Shown one piece after another: positions 24,480-35,825 of a stretch of DNA of 64,000 nucleotides (its first letter is position 1; every line of letters begins with the position of its first letter). Made by a program: the position numbers and the translations under genes. Origin of the DNA: Berberis thunbergii. Its lineage: Eukaryota > Streptophyta > Magnoliopsida > Ranunculales > Berberidaceae. A model generated the notes under the pieces. That model did no database searches, was not told where the DNA came from, and saw only the letters and a program-made list of their open reading frames with translations. The stretch lies in contig QNQO01000549.1 of assembly GCA_003290165.1 (NCBI GenBank), positions 372,001 to 436,000 on the forward strand, in the 5' to 3' direction.

Positions 24480-25730
24480 TAGTTCACAAGGACAAGATAT
24501 GAACGAGAATACACATGTTGTATAGTTTTAGTGCTTGAACTACTGCATCCCTCCCAAAACCAAGCTCGCAGAGTTTCGACACTTTCGCTTCGAAGTTGGA
24601 TCTCTAGAACCATAAACATCATCAACAATTTGAACAAACCTCTTTTTTTCCCGAGAAAATACCAAACATAAAAGTTATGTAAATGTCAGAAAAAAAGAAA
24701 TCGAAAATAAACAAATGCCAGCAGTTTACCTGTGCTACTTGACCTTGCGCAATTCCTGTAACAAAAGTTCTTTCAGGATTAGAATAAAAATTAAAACAAG
24801 AAACACGTATGATGAATTACGTGATGTTCACATCAAGAATTTGTGATGTTTGAATGGTAACACCACTGGAAAATGTATTTTGCTAGTTTCAGAATTGCTA
24901 AACGCAATATACATCTTCAGAATTTCAGTAAAATTATTATCCAGGTAACTTCCCTTTTACATTTGAGTTATTACTGTCACTATGGGCTAATGGCATGGAA
25001 CTTTGTCCAAATACAGTCAACATATGTCTTAATCCTTAAGCCTCTACATATAAAAAGAAAACAAGAAAGCCAGGTACGATGAATTTCCATCACTTACCAA
25101 AAGGCTGGGCTCGAGCACGCATGCTAACAGTTGCTTCTTTTGTTATAGAAGTTTCCGAAAAAGTACCAAGTGAAAATGCCAAGGTTAAAGTACAATTTAG
25201 AAAAATGGGATTAAGGAGACTTTAAGCGCTGACTGGAAAAGTTAATTAGAGATGGAGGAATTTATAAACATCCAGTATAGCATAGAATAAAAACGGCATA
25301 AAGTTTCATGCATGCATATGAATAATTACATCTATGCAGAAACCGTACATATAGACTAATCAGTTACAAAAATTCACTTACTGAAGCTGATGATGCTGAA
25401 CCTTTCTTGAGATGCCTAATGTCCTTTTCTGCATGCAGGTTTTCAATCATTTAGAGAGAGTTAAAACAAACTACCAAAAAAATATAACAAACGCAAATCA
25501 GAACATGAAAATCACAGGATCAACCTTGCAAAAAGGGAACTGAAACTTCTCCTTCACCAACTCTGAGGATGTTCTCTTTTAAATCTATACTACACTGAAC
25601 ATAGACATTTAGTTAGATACCGAATATGCCAAGAAATAAAAGTTGTAATCTATCATGTTACTTAGCTGATGTTTACGAAGCATATTGAGCCCGAAAAGGA
25701 ACTCCATATTTAGCGAATCTAAAACCGTAA
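24480..25730 (-). pseudogene. DDI1 fragment (retropepsin end and UBA), copy 1
   Basis: DDI1 is a ubiquitin-binding shuttle protein with a retropepsin domain. Exons in native order encode LDSLNMEFLFGLNMLRKHQ (about 25720-25674), CSIDLKENILRVGEGEVSVP (about 25592-25530), EKDIRHLKKGSASSAS (about 25430-25384), two short linker exons (about 25150-25105 and 24765-24730), and a UBA domain, SNFEAKVSKLCELGFGRDAV (about 24637-24550). The ubiquitin-like domain and the catalytic DTGA part are absent. The donor after LRKHQ is CTAAGT here but GTAAGT in copy 2, so this copy has lost a splice site. Confidence 0.8.
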
Positions 25731-25797
25731 AGGATCAGTGGTAAAACACATTTGTAGAACTACTTTGTAAGTATTTAAGTGCAGACAATAAGATTGC

Positions 25798-25986
25798 CTG
25801 ATCGAAAGCAGGAAAAATATAATCTGCAAACTGAATCTCTGCAATAGCTCGGTTCCCCTGTCTCATTAAGTAAACGGTAAACCCAATAGTCTAAATCAGT
25901 GTAAAGGAAAAAAGTGAAAATGCAATTATAAGTAGAAAGATGAAACACACCATTGCTGCTAGACCAATACCAAATCCGACCAAACC
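25798..25986 (-). pseudogene. Branched-chain 2-oxoacid dehydrogenase E1-beta fragment, copy 1
   Basis: Two consecutive exons, one encoding GLVGFGIGLAAM (25986-about 25952) and one encoding [20 protein letters not shown] (about 25857-25798), match the mitochondrial BCKDH E1-beta subunit. In the family these residues are adjacent. The second exon is followed by GCAATC instead of a GT donor, in both copies. Only about 32 of roughly 350 residues are present. Confidence 0.8.
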
Positions 25987-26147
25987 CTGCAAATCATAAA
26001 ACTTGAGTTTAAAATTTCTTACATGAAATTCATATGCAATGTCTATGGGATCGAGATCAACAGAGGGAAGCATCGACTTCCAGAGTGTTCGCTACTGTTA
26101 ATCAATTCTATGTACATACTGACAGTTAATGTAGTTATAAAGAGTAC

Positions 26148-26264
26148 CTAGCAAATCAGCTCCATTTGAGGTAAGAGTTGTTCTTCTGCTGCAGAGCCTG
26201 AACCATTCAAAGTGTTATAATAATCTTCATATAATGGTGTTTGCATCCTCTTCAGCTCCAGGGC
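26148..26264 (-). pseudogene. Unidentified captured exon, copy 1
   Basis: This exon-like segment is bounded by a good acceptor (TTGCAG) and a GT donor. It encodes 38 residues (ALELKRMQTPLYEDYYNTLN onward) ending at a TAG that abuts the donor. I do not recognise the donor family. Copy 2 is at 40747-40863. It lies between BCKDH and BRM fragments on the same strand. Confidence 0.5.
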
Positions 26265-26486
26265 CTGCAATTTTAATATTTGGAAAGCAACAATCTTCAT
26301 ATAATCACAGTGTTCATTTATTGGAAGGCAATGACCTTTGGAAGGGGGTGTATTTTATATGGCACATGGTTTGCCAATGGTGTCCAACATGATGCAAAAT
26401 AAAATCTGTTACCAAACAAAAAATCCTTCTGCTGCTTTTTTCTCAGGTAATTCAATAATTTTTTATCATAATTATTGCAGACTTAC

Positions 26487-26955
26487 TTGTTCACGGATGA
26501 ACTATCATGTGGAGTGTTCATTTCAGAGAACCGGTTCCTTATCATCACTTCCTCTCCAGCACAAGTCGCAGCTGACTTGACTTCTTCTTCCGAAAGACCC
26601 TGTCACGGAAATAAAAATGTTAAATTATAGAAATGAAAAGGCTTAATTATATGAAACAACAGTAATAATAAATCAAAGACATGCCTGAAATCGTGCAGCA
26701 GCAGCAGCATTTGCTGCCTCCACCACCTCCTGCTGATTCTTCGTAGTTGTTATCTTCCCGCCTAGCTTATGAAGATATTCTTCTGTCTGGGACAGAAATG
26801 ATGATAAAACAGAATTCCTCTGAGCTTCATCACCTGGCATGCTGGTCTGCTGCTCCAGCAAAATTTGACGGTATCTGTCAACATCATTGTTCTTCAGTGT
26901 TTCCATCCTTTTATTTCGGTCGTCATCCTTTCTTTTTGAAAACTTCCTTAACAAT
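26487..26955 (-). pseudogene. BRAHMA (SNF2 chromatin-remodelling ATPase) fragment, copy 1
   Basis: Two exons in native order: about 26955-26690 encodes RKFSKRKDDDRNKRMETLKN ... QTEEYLHKLGGKITTTKNQQE ... EAANAAAAARFQ, and about 26600-26487 encodes GLSEEEVKSAATCAGEEVMI ... SSSVNK. This is the HSA-to-ATPase linker of plant BRM. No helicase motif is present, so the fragment cannot function as a remodeller. Confidence 0.87.
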
Positions 26956-27599
26956 AAGCTTTGATATAACAGAAAATAGAGCCCTCATGAGTTTTTTGGG
27001 ACTTTAGAAAATACTTTGGAAAATGTGATTATCCATAAACTTGTAAGTAGATCTTGTTTTGAAAAATATAGGCAAAAGCAAGATTAGGCGAAGCTAGTCT
27101 CTGAGAGTACAAAGCGCCAAGTGCCTATTTCGTACCCATGGAAGACTCTCAAACCCAGTGACCCATGAACATTGTTTAACTGTTATAAAGTAATTTCTAG
27201 ATATGGTAAACCATTCACAGATTTCAGCATTCTGGATTTTGCATCCCCATCTTACCAAATGTTGGTGGTGTCTAGACTAACCTTAACTTCTTTTATGCTA
27301 AAGCTTGCAACTCAATCCATTCATGATAATAGGGTAGCTAATTCACATGTACTTTGAGATTGTCTATTTGAAAATTCAAGACTAATCTCAATGTATTATC
27401 AATGAGATGATATCTATAAGTGCCACATAATTATTCCAAGACTCTTTTCCCCCTTTAGTTTTGTGATCAAATCCTTCATGGTTAAAACATTTGCCACCGC
27501 AAAACGTAACAAGGAAACAAGCAAAGCAACTACTTCAGGGTATTATTCAAGACTAGAACATACCTCTGCTCCATAAGATCACAATCGTGTTTACTGTTT

Positions 27600-27873
27600 C
27601 TACCTGCATTGCTTTCAACTGCTCCCCTTTTGGTTTTTCAGCAAATTCAATAATGCGCCCTTCTGCGTCAATTTTCATCAGACCAAATGCAGTGGCACGT
27701 TGTTCATCCATTGGCAGCGCAGCAACAGTGATGTCAGCATTTGTTTCTCTATGAGCTTGAATAAACTTCTCATAGTCCATACGGTATAGATGATCTCCAG
27801 CAAGAACCAAAAACTCCATCACATTGTGCTCTTCAAAGAGCCATAAATACTGTCTTACAGCATCAGCTGTTCC
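27600..27873 (-). pseudogene. ADP-glucose pyrophosphorylase small-subunit exon
   Basis: A single exon with a natural acceptor (ATTTATAG|GGAACA) encodes [20 protein letters not shown], then [20 protein letters not shown] ... [15 protein letters not shown] ... [17 protein letters not shown]. This is the nucleotidyltransferase core of the plastid starch-synthesis enzyme (APS1 type). The remaining exons are missing. The ~640 bp to the left and ~850 bp to the right show no coding sequence and are probably intron or junk. Confidence 0.87.
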
Positions 27874-28728
27874 CTATAAATCATTAAAAACATGAATAAG
27901 ATGGGGCTTCAATCATGAAGGACGTTTCAGATTGAGATTGCGCTCATAATGAAAGTTTAATTGACTGAAGTAAGAAACTCATTATAAATTTATAATAAAC
28001 AAACCCCAAGAGAGTGCTAGCCATAGTACTGTGTCTTAAATCTGTGCGAAGGTTGTGTCTCTGTTTTTTTTGTGCTTCATTCTCTCTGCTTGTGTTTCAT
28101 ACATAGACCATATTCATGTGAATGTGATATTCTCTTGTTTATCGTATGATTACAGAATCATAAATACATCACTGGTCAGACTCAAATCAACTAGTTATGT
28201 GGAAATTGTAGCATGAATTGAAGTGAGAAATAGATGAACATCCAGACCAACTAAAACCACCATACAGAGTTGCCAATGTCTGACACAAATACAGGGTAGA
28301 AAGCTGACCCTCGTAGATGTGAAATGCAAAATCCTATTACAGTTCGTGACATAGCTCAAATACGAGGAAGGACATGGTGATCTCCAAACCCCCTAATTTC
28401 TAGACAATGGAGTCTCTCTGTGCTACGTAATGGGTATTCTTTTAAGACTGCTAATGAACATTAGAAGAGAAATCAAATGTTCTGGAAATATTATTTCTAA
28501 GAAACAACATGAAAATATCATTAAACTCCATAATTCATTATCTCAAGAGTCAAGCCACCAAAGGGAATTAGAATCTTATTACAAAACTTAGACAGCAGGA
28601 TCTGCATTTAGAAGGCCAGGGCAAACCAAAATAAAACAAAAGCAAAGAGCTTGAACATAGGGAGACCGTATGACAAACATGAATCAGCAGCTATGAATAA
28701 AGAATAAATCGTTCTGAATAGAAATACC

Positions 28729-29080
28729 TGACACTCTTCCCAAATTCGGGAAATTTCGTCTTGGTAGTATTCTATTGAAGACCAGCTTCGAAAATTCCTA
28801 ACAGCTTTGGTAGCACTTGACAAATCCTTGGGAAGCTTCTTTATAACTTTAACATCATTAGCAAGAGCGGATATAAAATGATCTTCATCGAAGACATCTG
28901 AAAAGTTGCTGCAGTTTCAAATTCAGTCTTGTTAGAGATTTAAATCTTCCTCACACTTTCACAAATAACTAATAAGTATGACATGGAAAGATCCAAACCT
29001 TGAATCTTGCCAAAATGACTGTTTATCAACTTCAGGAATGACGAGAGTGGCATTTATAATATGAGCAACAGCAACCTATC
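28729..29080 (-). pseudogene. GDP-fucose protein O-fucosyltransferase-like fragment
   Basis: Two exons in native order: about 29075-28999 encodes VAVAHIINATLVIPEVDKQS (then FWQDS), and about 28912-28729 encodes NFSDVFDEDHFISALANDVK ... AVRNFRSWSSIEYYQDEISR. These match the plant O-fucosyltransferase (OFUT/DUF246) family between its first and second conserved blocks. The GDP-fucose-binding C-terminal motifs are missing. Confidence 0.8.
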
Positions 29081-29599
29081 TGCAATTTAAACATGAGACA
29101 ATTTGTGGCTAATTAGTCATATCTTTACTTTCTTGGGAAAATAATCAAGCGTGTAAATAAAAGCAACTTGTGACAGGAGAAGTCAAACATTAACAGAAGT
29201 CTACCAAGTGGAGTATTTCTGGGCAAGCAATGAAGAAAGTGCTTTGTGCTTACAATTGCATAAGAAAGAACCTTTTTATTAGTTTCAGGGGAAAAAAATT
29301 TGTTGTGAAACCCAGCAAACATTTCACTTTAGGGGTTCATCAGAACTATTGTCCGGGGTAACCAACTAATCAATCATAAATTTATGAAAACATTTCTACC
29401 ATTTGTACCATTCCTTACTATATTAATCTTAATGCAATCAAATTAGAATGGCACATTTTGATAACATCTCAACACCGATTCTAAGAGATGTCATTCTCAA
29501 TGCCAATCTTGAGATTTTAACCACAGTAAATAAGTAAATTGATACTCAAATCAATCATAAGTTTTACTGGGATATGAGAACCCAGAAGATGAAATCACA

Positions 29600-32500
29600 A
29601 GATAAAAAACTAACCATTCTTGAAGAAGGTTTTCTGTAATAGCCTTGGTCTCAGCGGCTGACAGTGTGTCTTCCAAGAAATTTCTTTCTACTTTTTTGAA
29701 ATATTGATTCAACTCATTATTAACACTTCCTGAAACTTTTTGCATATCAAGCATTTCTTGCTGTAGCCTTCCCTTTGTTTCGATCTCTTGCTCATTCATG
29801 TTGTTCAACACCTTTGAGACCTGATCATAAACAGATGAGAAATGTTAATGACCATAACTTTATCATGGTTATGAAACCAAGCATGATCAAAAGGTTTGTG
29901 GTTGACCATAGCTGTTCTGTTAGATGTTAACGTTCCTAATATGATGGCAATCTATTCAAGGGCCACTTTCTCCTCTCTGGAAGATTCTTCCTGCACATGT
30001 AAAACTAGATTTAGTTAGTTTCTCTATAAGTCCTAAGGTTAAGATCACACACAGATGATGTCAATCAGCAATGACCTGAAATGTTCTCTTCAAAGACGCC
30101 AGCTGCCGTGATTTTTCCACCTGTTTCTCTTCAACAAAAGTCATGAGCTTGGATGAACGGTGATGGAGGTCACTGAAAAATTCATTTGTTGCTTTTGAAA
30201 TCACTTGAGCAGTGATCAAACTCCAACGAAGTCCCTGGAATTCATAAAGAATGTGATTGTAATCAACCATCCAATAATGACAGATGTACGAATAGAGGCA
30301 TTACACAATGGAAGAAAGCATCAGAAACAAAGATGAAACCATGCACGTATTCAATTGAAACAGTTAATAATCATGTGAAGGTAACAGCAATAATACCTCC
30401 TCTTGTTGTCCAGCTGAAAAGTGTGATCATAGACTGAAATGGAACGAAAATTACAAGCTGGCCAAAACAAAAATCTAGCATTTTCGATAGTTATAATTTG
30501 TTTATATATATATATATAATTTTTTTTCATACTTTCTCAATCAATTGTTTGAGCTATGATTGTAGATCTTATCTTCTCCAAGTTGGAGGAAGAGCCCTTC
30601 TGCATTGTCTCTGCAAGCTCCTTCATAGTTCTTAATCCAAGACTATACGTGTCTTTAGCTTTCTCAATTCTTGACTCCAGGACCTTGCTTGCCTGATAAG
30701 ACATATGAGAAGTGAATAAAGCATGTAGTAATCACGAAATCTTTAACATTAACTATATCAATAGAATTCTTCTCTTGCATCACATTTACTTGCAAGGAAT
30801 GAGCAGATATGCTCTTCCATGCATCTTAGATGTTGCTGTTGTTGAGAAACGGAACCTAGTACTGTCTTGTGTAAGCTTTTCAGGCTCTGATCAAGTTGAG
30901 ACCCAAAAGTCAGAACTAACTGACGATTTTCTCTTTCCATATTGTTTTTCCTATCTGTAGAAAGTAGAAAATTCTTTACCTTATAGTCGAGGAAGCTTAT
31001 TTTTCAAGTTCTACTTTGAAAGATAAAAGGTCCGGTAAAATCCTTGTATGGACTAGGAAACTCTTTCAAGTAAAGAAGGGGTACCTATTTCTCCAGACAA
31101 TACGCTAATGTCTTCTGATGCATTTTGCAAATTAGTGCGCAACTCCTTTCCCCGCTCGAGAATTGAATTTTCTAATATGCATTTCCATATACAAAATCCA
31201 TAAGAATAAATAAACCTATAATAAAAATACTAAGAAAAAACTAGGGTACAACCTGAATTCCTCTACGCACTTACCTGAGTGTAGTAGATTTGAGATGATG
31301 AACTCTTTATCCTTCAGGGTTGAAATTGCTATCTGGTGGTTTTCTTGAAGCTCTTGTGACATCTTGTTACGGTTCTCCAAATTCATCTGAAAAATTAAAG
31401 AATCTGGATTGAGCTAAAGTGTCCGAGTAAATAGGATGAAACTACAAAATGCAAGTACATTTCTACCTTGCATTCTTTGAGCTGACTTTCTAAACCCAGT
31501 TTATGCTCTTGCTCAGATAGGTAGAGCTCTTGGAACTCTTGGGCTTGCTGTAGTTAACACATATTAGTCTGGGCACAAGCATATAATATCATTAGACAAA
31601 TGACTATCAGGTGTGAAGGTTAAGACCCTTATTCTATTTGTATCAAATGACTATCTGTAGTTAACTCAATTTTCTCAGTCATGGCCAAATTATCATAGAA
31701 CATAAAAATGATTAAGATATCCAAGTCAAGGCAGTATGTTTTGTACATGTATAAAGGTTAAGACCCTTATTCTATTTGTAACTTAGGAGTTTTGAAGTAC
31801 AAGCTCTAGCTTGTCACTTCTTTCAGATTATAAATAAAAAAAATTCAATATACAAGTGTAATACCATCAAATTAGATGATCATGGATATCCATCAGTTTG
31901 AGTTTTGACACTTCATAAAGTAGAAGTTTTCGAATAAGTAATAACAACATACCTTTTTGTCAGCCTCATCTTGGGCAAACCTATCATGTGGGATGTATAC
32001 ACCATTCTTTTCTCGCGCTGCTCGCATATCTGTTACCAATGTATGGAATATTTTTAATCAATGATCTTGGAAATTTTTTCAATCAAACAATCAAAATTTA
32101 AAGGTGAAAAGCATCATGAAATCTTGTTTCATTCTTTCCATTTCCAGGTACAGATCCTTGAGCAACATGGTCTTGGAAATTTTTTGGTTTGCCTGAAGAT
32201 GAGATTTTGCACATTCAGTAAAAAAAAAAAAGTAAATTATTTTAGGAGAAACCTGTAGGAAAGACAGAATTGAGTACTCATACAAACCTCTGGCTTGTTT
32301 TTAATGTTTTTGGCACGACAGGCATAATCAAGTGTGCTTAAAGTCTCCTCCAACGAGTGGACAGATGGAGAAATTGTAGCTATGACGCATGTTTTTGTTT
32401 TCCCACCCAAAGATTTTCTTAATAATCTTGTGAGCTTACTATCCCTGGATTGAAAACAAGGAGTTAGAATAAGAAACAAAGAAACCTCCATAACAATGGC

Positions 32501-32815
32501 TGTGTAGAACTTATAACTCCATATATACCTGTAAGGAATGTGGCTAGAATGATCGACCTTTGCTGTGCTTTGGGCCCAAAAACCTTCCGAATATTTCAAA
32601 ATAACGAAAATATTACTAATAAGTACTTTGTTACCAGAAAAGCTGTTCATTACATAGAAGACAAAGGAAGTGAATACCTTATCAAATGTGAAAGCTCTGT
32701 CTACTTGCTTGTTAGCTACATTGTGCAGAACATTAACTTCTCTTCTCTGTTCATTACAAGATATCACCTTTGGAATGTTTAATCTTTGCTCGTCATCACT
32801 GAATGGCCTGATATT
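29600..32815 (-). pseudogene. Kinesin-5 (BimC/Eg5 type) pseudogene, copy 1, motor core deleted
   Basis: Kinesin-5 motors slide spindle microtubules. Coding pieces in order: motor start [20 protein letters not shown] (exon 32815-about 32678), GPKAQ (about 32595), SSHIPYR, then [20 protein letters not shown] ... [18 protein letters not shown] (about 32440-32290), neck/stalk exons at about 32212, 32035, 31550, 31390, 31170, 30955 and 30695, and tail exons about 30250-30080 and 29820-29610 (SAAETKAITENLLQEW). The exons holding the P-loop, switch I and switch II are missing through a 1.0-kb deletion at about 32557. The piece near 29995-29920 looks degenerate. This is the only copy that keeps the coiled-coil stalk and tail. 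It is not a functional motor. Confidence 0.87.
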
Positions 32816-33866
32816 TTAAGTTGAGCAAATCAGTTGTAGATAAACTAGTAATTTCACAGAAGTATTAATGACAAGGACAACAATTATGAAGATGATGATG
32901 ATAATAACAATTGCTGAAGTATAGACTTGTCTTAACAAAAAATACAGTTCACATATAACAATGATATGAAAAACGTACAGGGAGTAGAAGATTACAAACA
33001 TACAGGCATTATATATATCCTTTCAGAAATTGACTATAGCAGAAACACTATTACTTTCTTACTCATCTAAGAAAACACCTACTCATACAGCATCTAAGCT
33101 TATTCAAATACTCACTAGGCAAATGCATTGAAACTATGTGACCATAAATGAACATAAAAATTACAAAAAACTCAAATGAGCTAATGCTTTCCTTATCAAA
33201 TGGTTCTCCTCATAGAAATTTTTACAAACAAATGGTGTGCATCTTACTGAAGTGGGTTCCAGCTCAAATCAAGTCAATGACCAAACAAAAGGAAGAACCC
33301 TTTGAAGGAGAATCACAAAACAAAAGAACCCCAGACTAAAACATGAACAGAAAATAAGAAATAAGAAATCAGAGAACTTGTTACCTGATTGAGCAAAGTA
33401 CAAGCTTTTTTGCTTTCTTTTCACTTCAAAATTCAAACCAACTCAAATCAAGCTAAAAATCGATGCTTGAGAATATAAAATGCTCCGAAGGAAGCAAATC
33501 AACAATGGGTTATTTCCAAAATATAGACTTTCTGCCAAAAAGGCTTCAAAAGGAGCATGAAGAAATGCTCCGTGAGCTTCTCACAGAGACACTAACCTAT
33601 CTTCTTCAGAGTCGTCATTCCTGAAACACAACCAATTTCGCCACAAATAGAGAGTCCTAATTCACTTCGACATCGACAACTCGTGTCTTCGTATCACAAA
33701 TACAGACACAGTCCCGCAATATAAAAAATTAATTAATTTAGAAATAAGGAAAATAATAGAAACAGAGACCACAATTAATTTAGAATCCTTGGTGGAGAAA
33801 AATAAGGAAAGAAGGAAACAATGTTTTAGAAGTACATATACATCTATAAATCACACTCTTAAGGTC

Positions 33867-33875
33867 TATAAATAG
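33867..33875 (+). promoter_or_regulatory. TATA box of F-box copy B
   Basis: The sequence tataaatag lies 94 bp before the ATG at 33961, at identical spacing to the other copies. Confidence 0.75.
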
Positions 33876-33960
33876 TTTTATATTACAAACCTGTTGAGAA
33901 ACTATAGTCTGAATTCACAATCCCAAACAGTTGAAGTTTAAGGAAAAAGAAGAAACAACA

Positions 33961-35436
33961 ATGACAATGGATCGAATCAGTGAACTTCCAAGTGAAATCA
34001 TCCACCACATACTCTCATTCATCCCATTGAAGTATGCAATTTCGACAACCATTCTATCCAAAAGATGGAGACACCAATGGACTTTCAACCCATACCTTAT
34101 CTTTCCCCACAATCTCAACATTATGGATATTCGCGAATGTTTAAAACAGTACAAAGCAAAGCAACTCTGTCGACTAGAAATCACTCTAGAACTCCCATCA
34201 GATTCATCAAAAGAACTCAAGTACGAATGCATCTTTTACATGAAACAGTGGATCAAATTCGCGGTGAAAAGACAAGTTCAACGCCTCATTATCTATGCAA
34301 ATATGGGCAAAGGTATAGTCTTTAGAGCTCCTGAATGTTTATTTCATTCTCAGTCCATACAGATACTAGGACTTAGTAGGTGCATTTTCGATCCTCCTTC
34401 AGATTTTAAAGGCTTTCCGTTTTTGAAAACTTTGATTTTACATCGCGTAAAGATGGAAGGAGTTGGATCAATCGAATCTATTGTTTCAACTAGTCCTTAT
34501 CTTAGAGCAATGAAGCTATCTGGTGTATCAAACCTTCAACGCCTGAATATTCCTTCATCTTCATCACTTAAAAGATTAGATGTTTCGATTGAAGATGCAA
34601 TCGAAATCTGTGGTCCAAATCTGCAAGTGCTTAGCTGTGTAGGCTCTTATGTAAGTGATTTTCGCTTGAAGAACCTTCCATCTTTAGTCCACTCAAATAT
34701 TAGCTCCATTGTTTGTTGTCAAGGAGATCGAAATCCAGCACAAGTTATTAGTGAATGGGGATCATCCTTGGCTAATCTTTCACAAGTCAAGGTTTTGGAA
34801 GTGAATCCTCATTTCATTCAGATAATGTATGCGAAAAATTACCTGCAAAGAAGTTGTGGAGTAGAGTTCAAGAGGCTCAAAAGATTTCACTTCGAAGGTT
34901 ACATAGATACAAACTTCACATTGTCTGCTCTGATCAGTTTTCTTCAAAATTGCCCATCTTTGGAGACTCTAAGAATAGATGTAAGTACTTAATCTCAGTT
35001 TACTATTTCATCATGTAAGTCAATTGTTCTGTTGTTGGTTGCTAAATTGTTATGATGGTTTATTGTTTTGCAGGTTCGATTTTCGCTGATTTACAAAGAA
35101 GAATTTGGATACAATTGGATAACTAAGTATATGGGAAGAGAACATGCACAAGTGCATGGTAGACTATATCTTGGTAATGATCATTTCTTATCTAAACTTG
35201 AAAGTGTTACGCTAAACGGATTCTCAGGAACACTACAAGAAATGAAGCTCCTAGAATTTCTATTACATAAGGCTGTTACTTTGAAGAACATTGTTCTGCA
35301 ATCGATGATTGGATTTGGGACACAGAAGTATGATTCCCTTAGTAGGAAGCTTTCCTCTTTGCCTAGAGCATCACTCACTGTCAAAATAGAGTTCAGAGAT
35401 GAACTACAAAAACATGTTTACACAAAATATTGTTGA
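33961..35436 (+). CDS. F-box/LRR/FBD-like protein, copy B (full length)
   Basis: This is the only complete member of the local family. Exon 1 is 33961-34980 and exon 2 is 35074-35436, with a 93-bp GT-AG intron; the product is 460 residues. The F-box is at about residues 4-50 (DRISELPSEIIHHILSFI), followed by leucine-rich repeats (for example LKTLILHRVKMEGV and LKRLDVSIEDAIEICGPN). The C-terminal segment LESVTLNGFSGTLQEMKLLE resembles the FBD domain. By family it would recruit a substrate to a Skp1-Cullin1 ubiquitin ligase; the substrate is unknown. ATG 33961 is used because the frame upstream lacks an earlier ATG; 33967 is also possible. The promoter is shared with the other copies. No lesion is seen, so it is the best candidate for the active gene. 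Confidence 0.87.
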
Positions 35437-35825
35437 AACTATTACCCCTACATATCTATACATTGTTGAAAGTTGAAATTTGTACCAAGTGTTTTTCCAC
35501 CTTTCCTAGAACTTGTTCAGTGTGTTAAGTAAAACTTGTTGGGCAAATGTGGCCCTTAAGAAGCACAAAGCACCTCTAGCAAGGAAGTGAAAGCATGAAA
35601 GAAGAAAACATGCATTCCTTTTTCATTTCTGAAGAAACAAAATCTTAACTATAGCTTTCTTTTGTTTGTTACTATCTATTTTATAGTCCATGCCCACGCA
35701 TATACTCAGCTACTACACCAAAAAGCTAAGTGACAGCATCCTCATTGATCTGCAAATAGATCTGATGTTGTTGTTTCAGTAACAATTATTAATGTATCGT
35801 GAACCACACCGAACTCTAGTGTTCT
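35437..35825. other. F-box copy B 3' flank
   Basis: 3' UTR and intergenic sequence between the F-box stop codon and a CACTA terminus. Nothing else was recognised. Confidence 0.5.

Larger units (their letters stand above)
24427..26735. repeat. Segmental duplication, partner 39036-41325
   Basis: The DDI1-BCKDH-BRM part is present twice, about 14.6 kb apart, in direct orientation and with high identity. The copies differ by scattered substitutions and small indels. The two part company at about 26735 (this copy continues through BRM to AGPase) and at about 41325 (the other joins kinesin directly). Confidence 0.9.
24413..33345 (-). mobile_element. Composite block of captured gene fragments (edition 1)
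   Basis: Read on the minus strand, this block contains kinesin-5, O-fucosyltransferase, AGPase small subunit, BRM, an unidentified exon, BCKDH E1-beta and DDI1 pieces. All share one orientation, all retain introns, and most are cut at or near splice sites. Such mixing of unlinked donors is typical of Helitrons and Pack-MULEs. The diagnostic termini (5'-TC/CTRR-3' with a hairpin, or long TIRs with a 9-bp TSD) were not located, so the class is an inference. Confidence 0.55.

Noticed and set aside
24413..33345. Formal Helitron call with defined ends
   Set aside because: I looked for a 5' TC start and a CTRR end with a nearby hairpin in AT context and could not identify a convincing pair, so only the composite nature is claimed.
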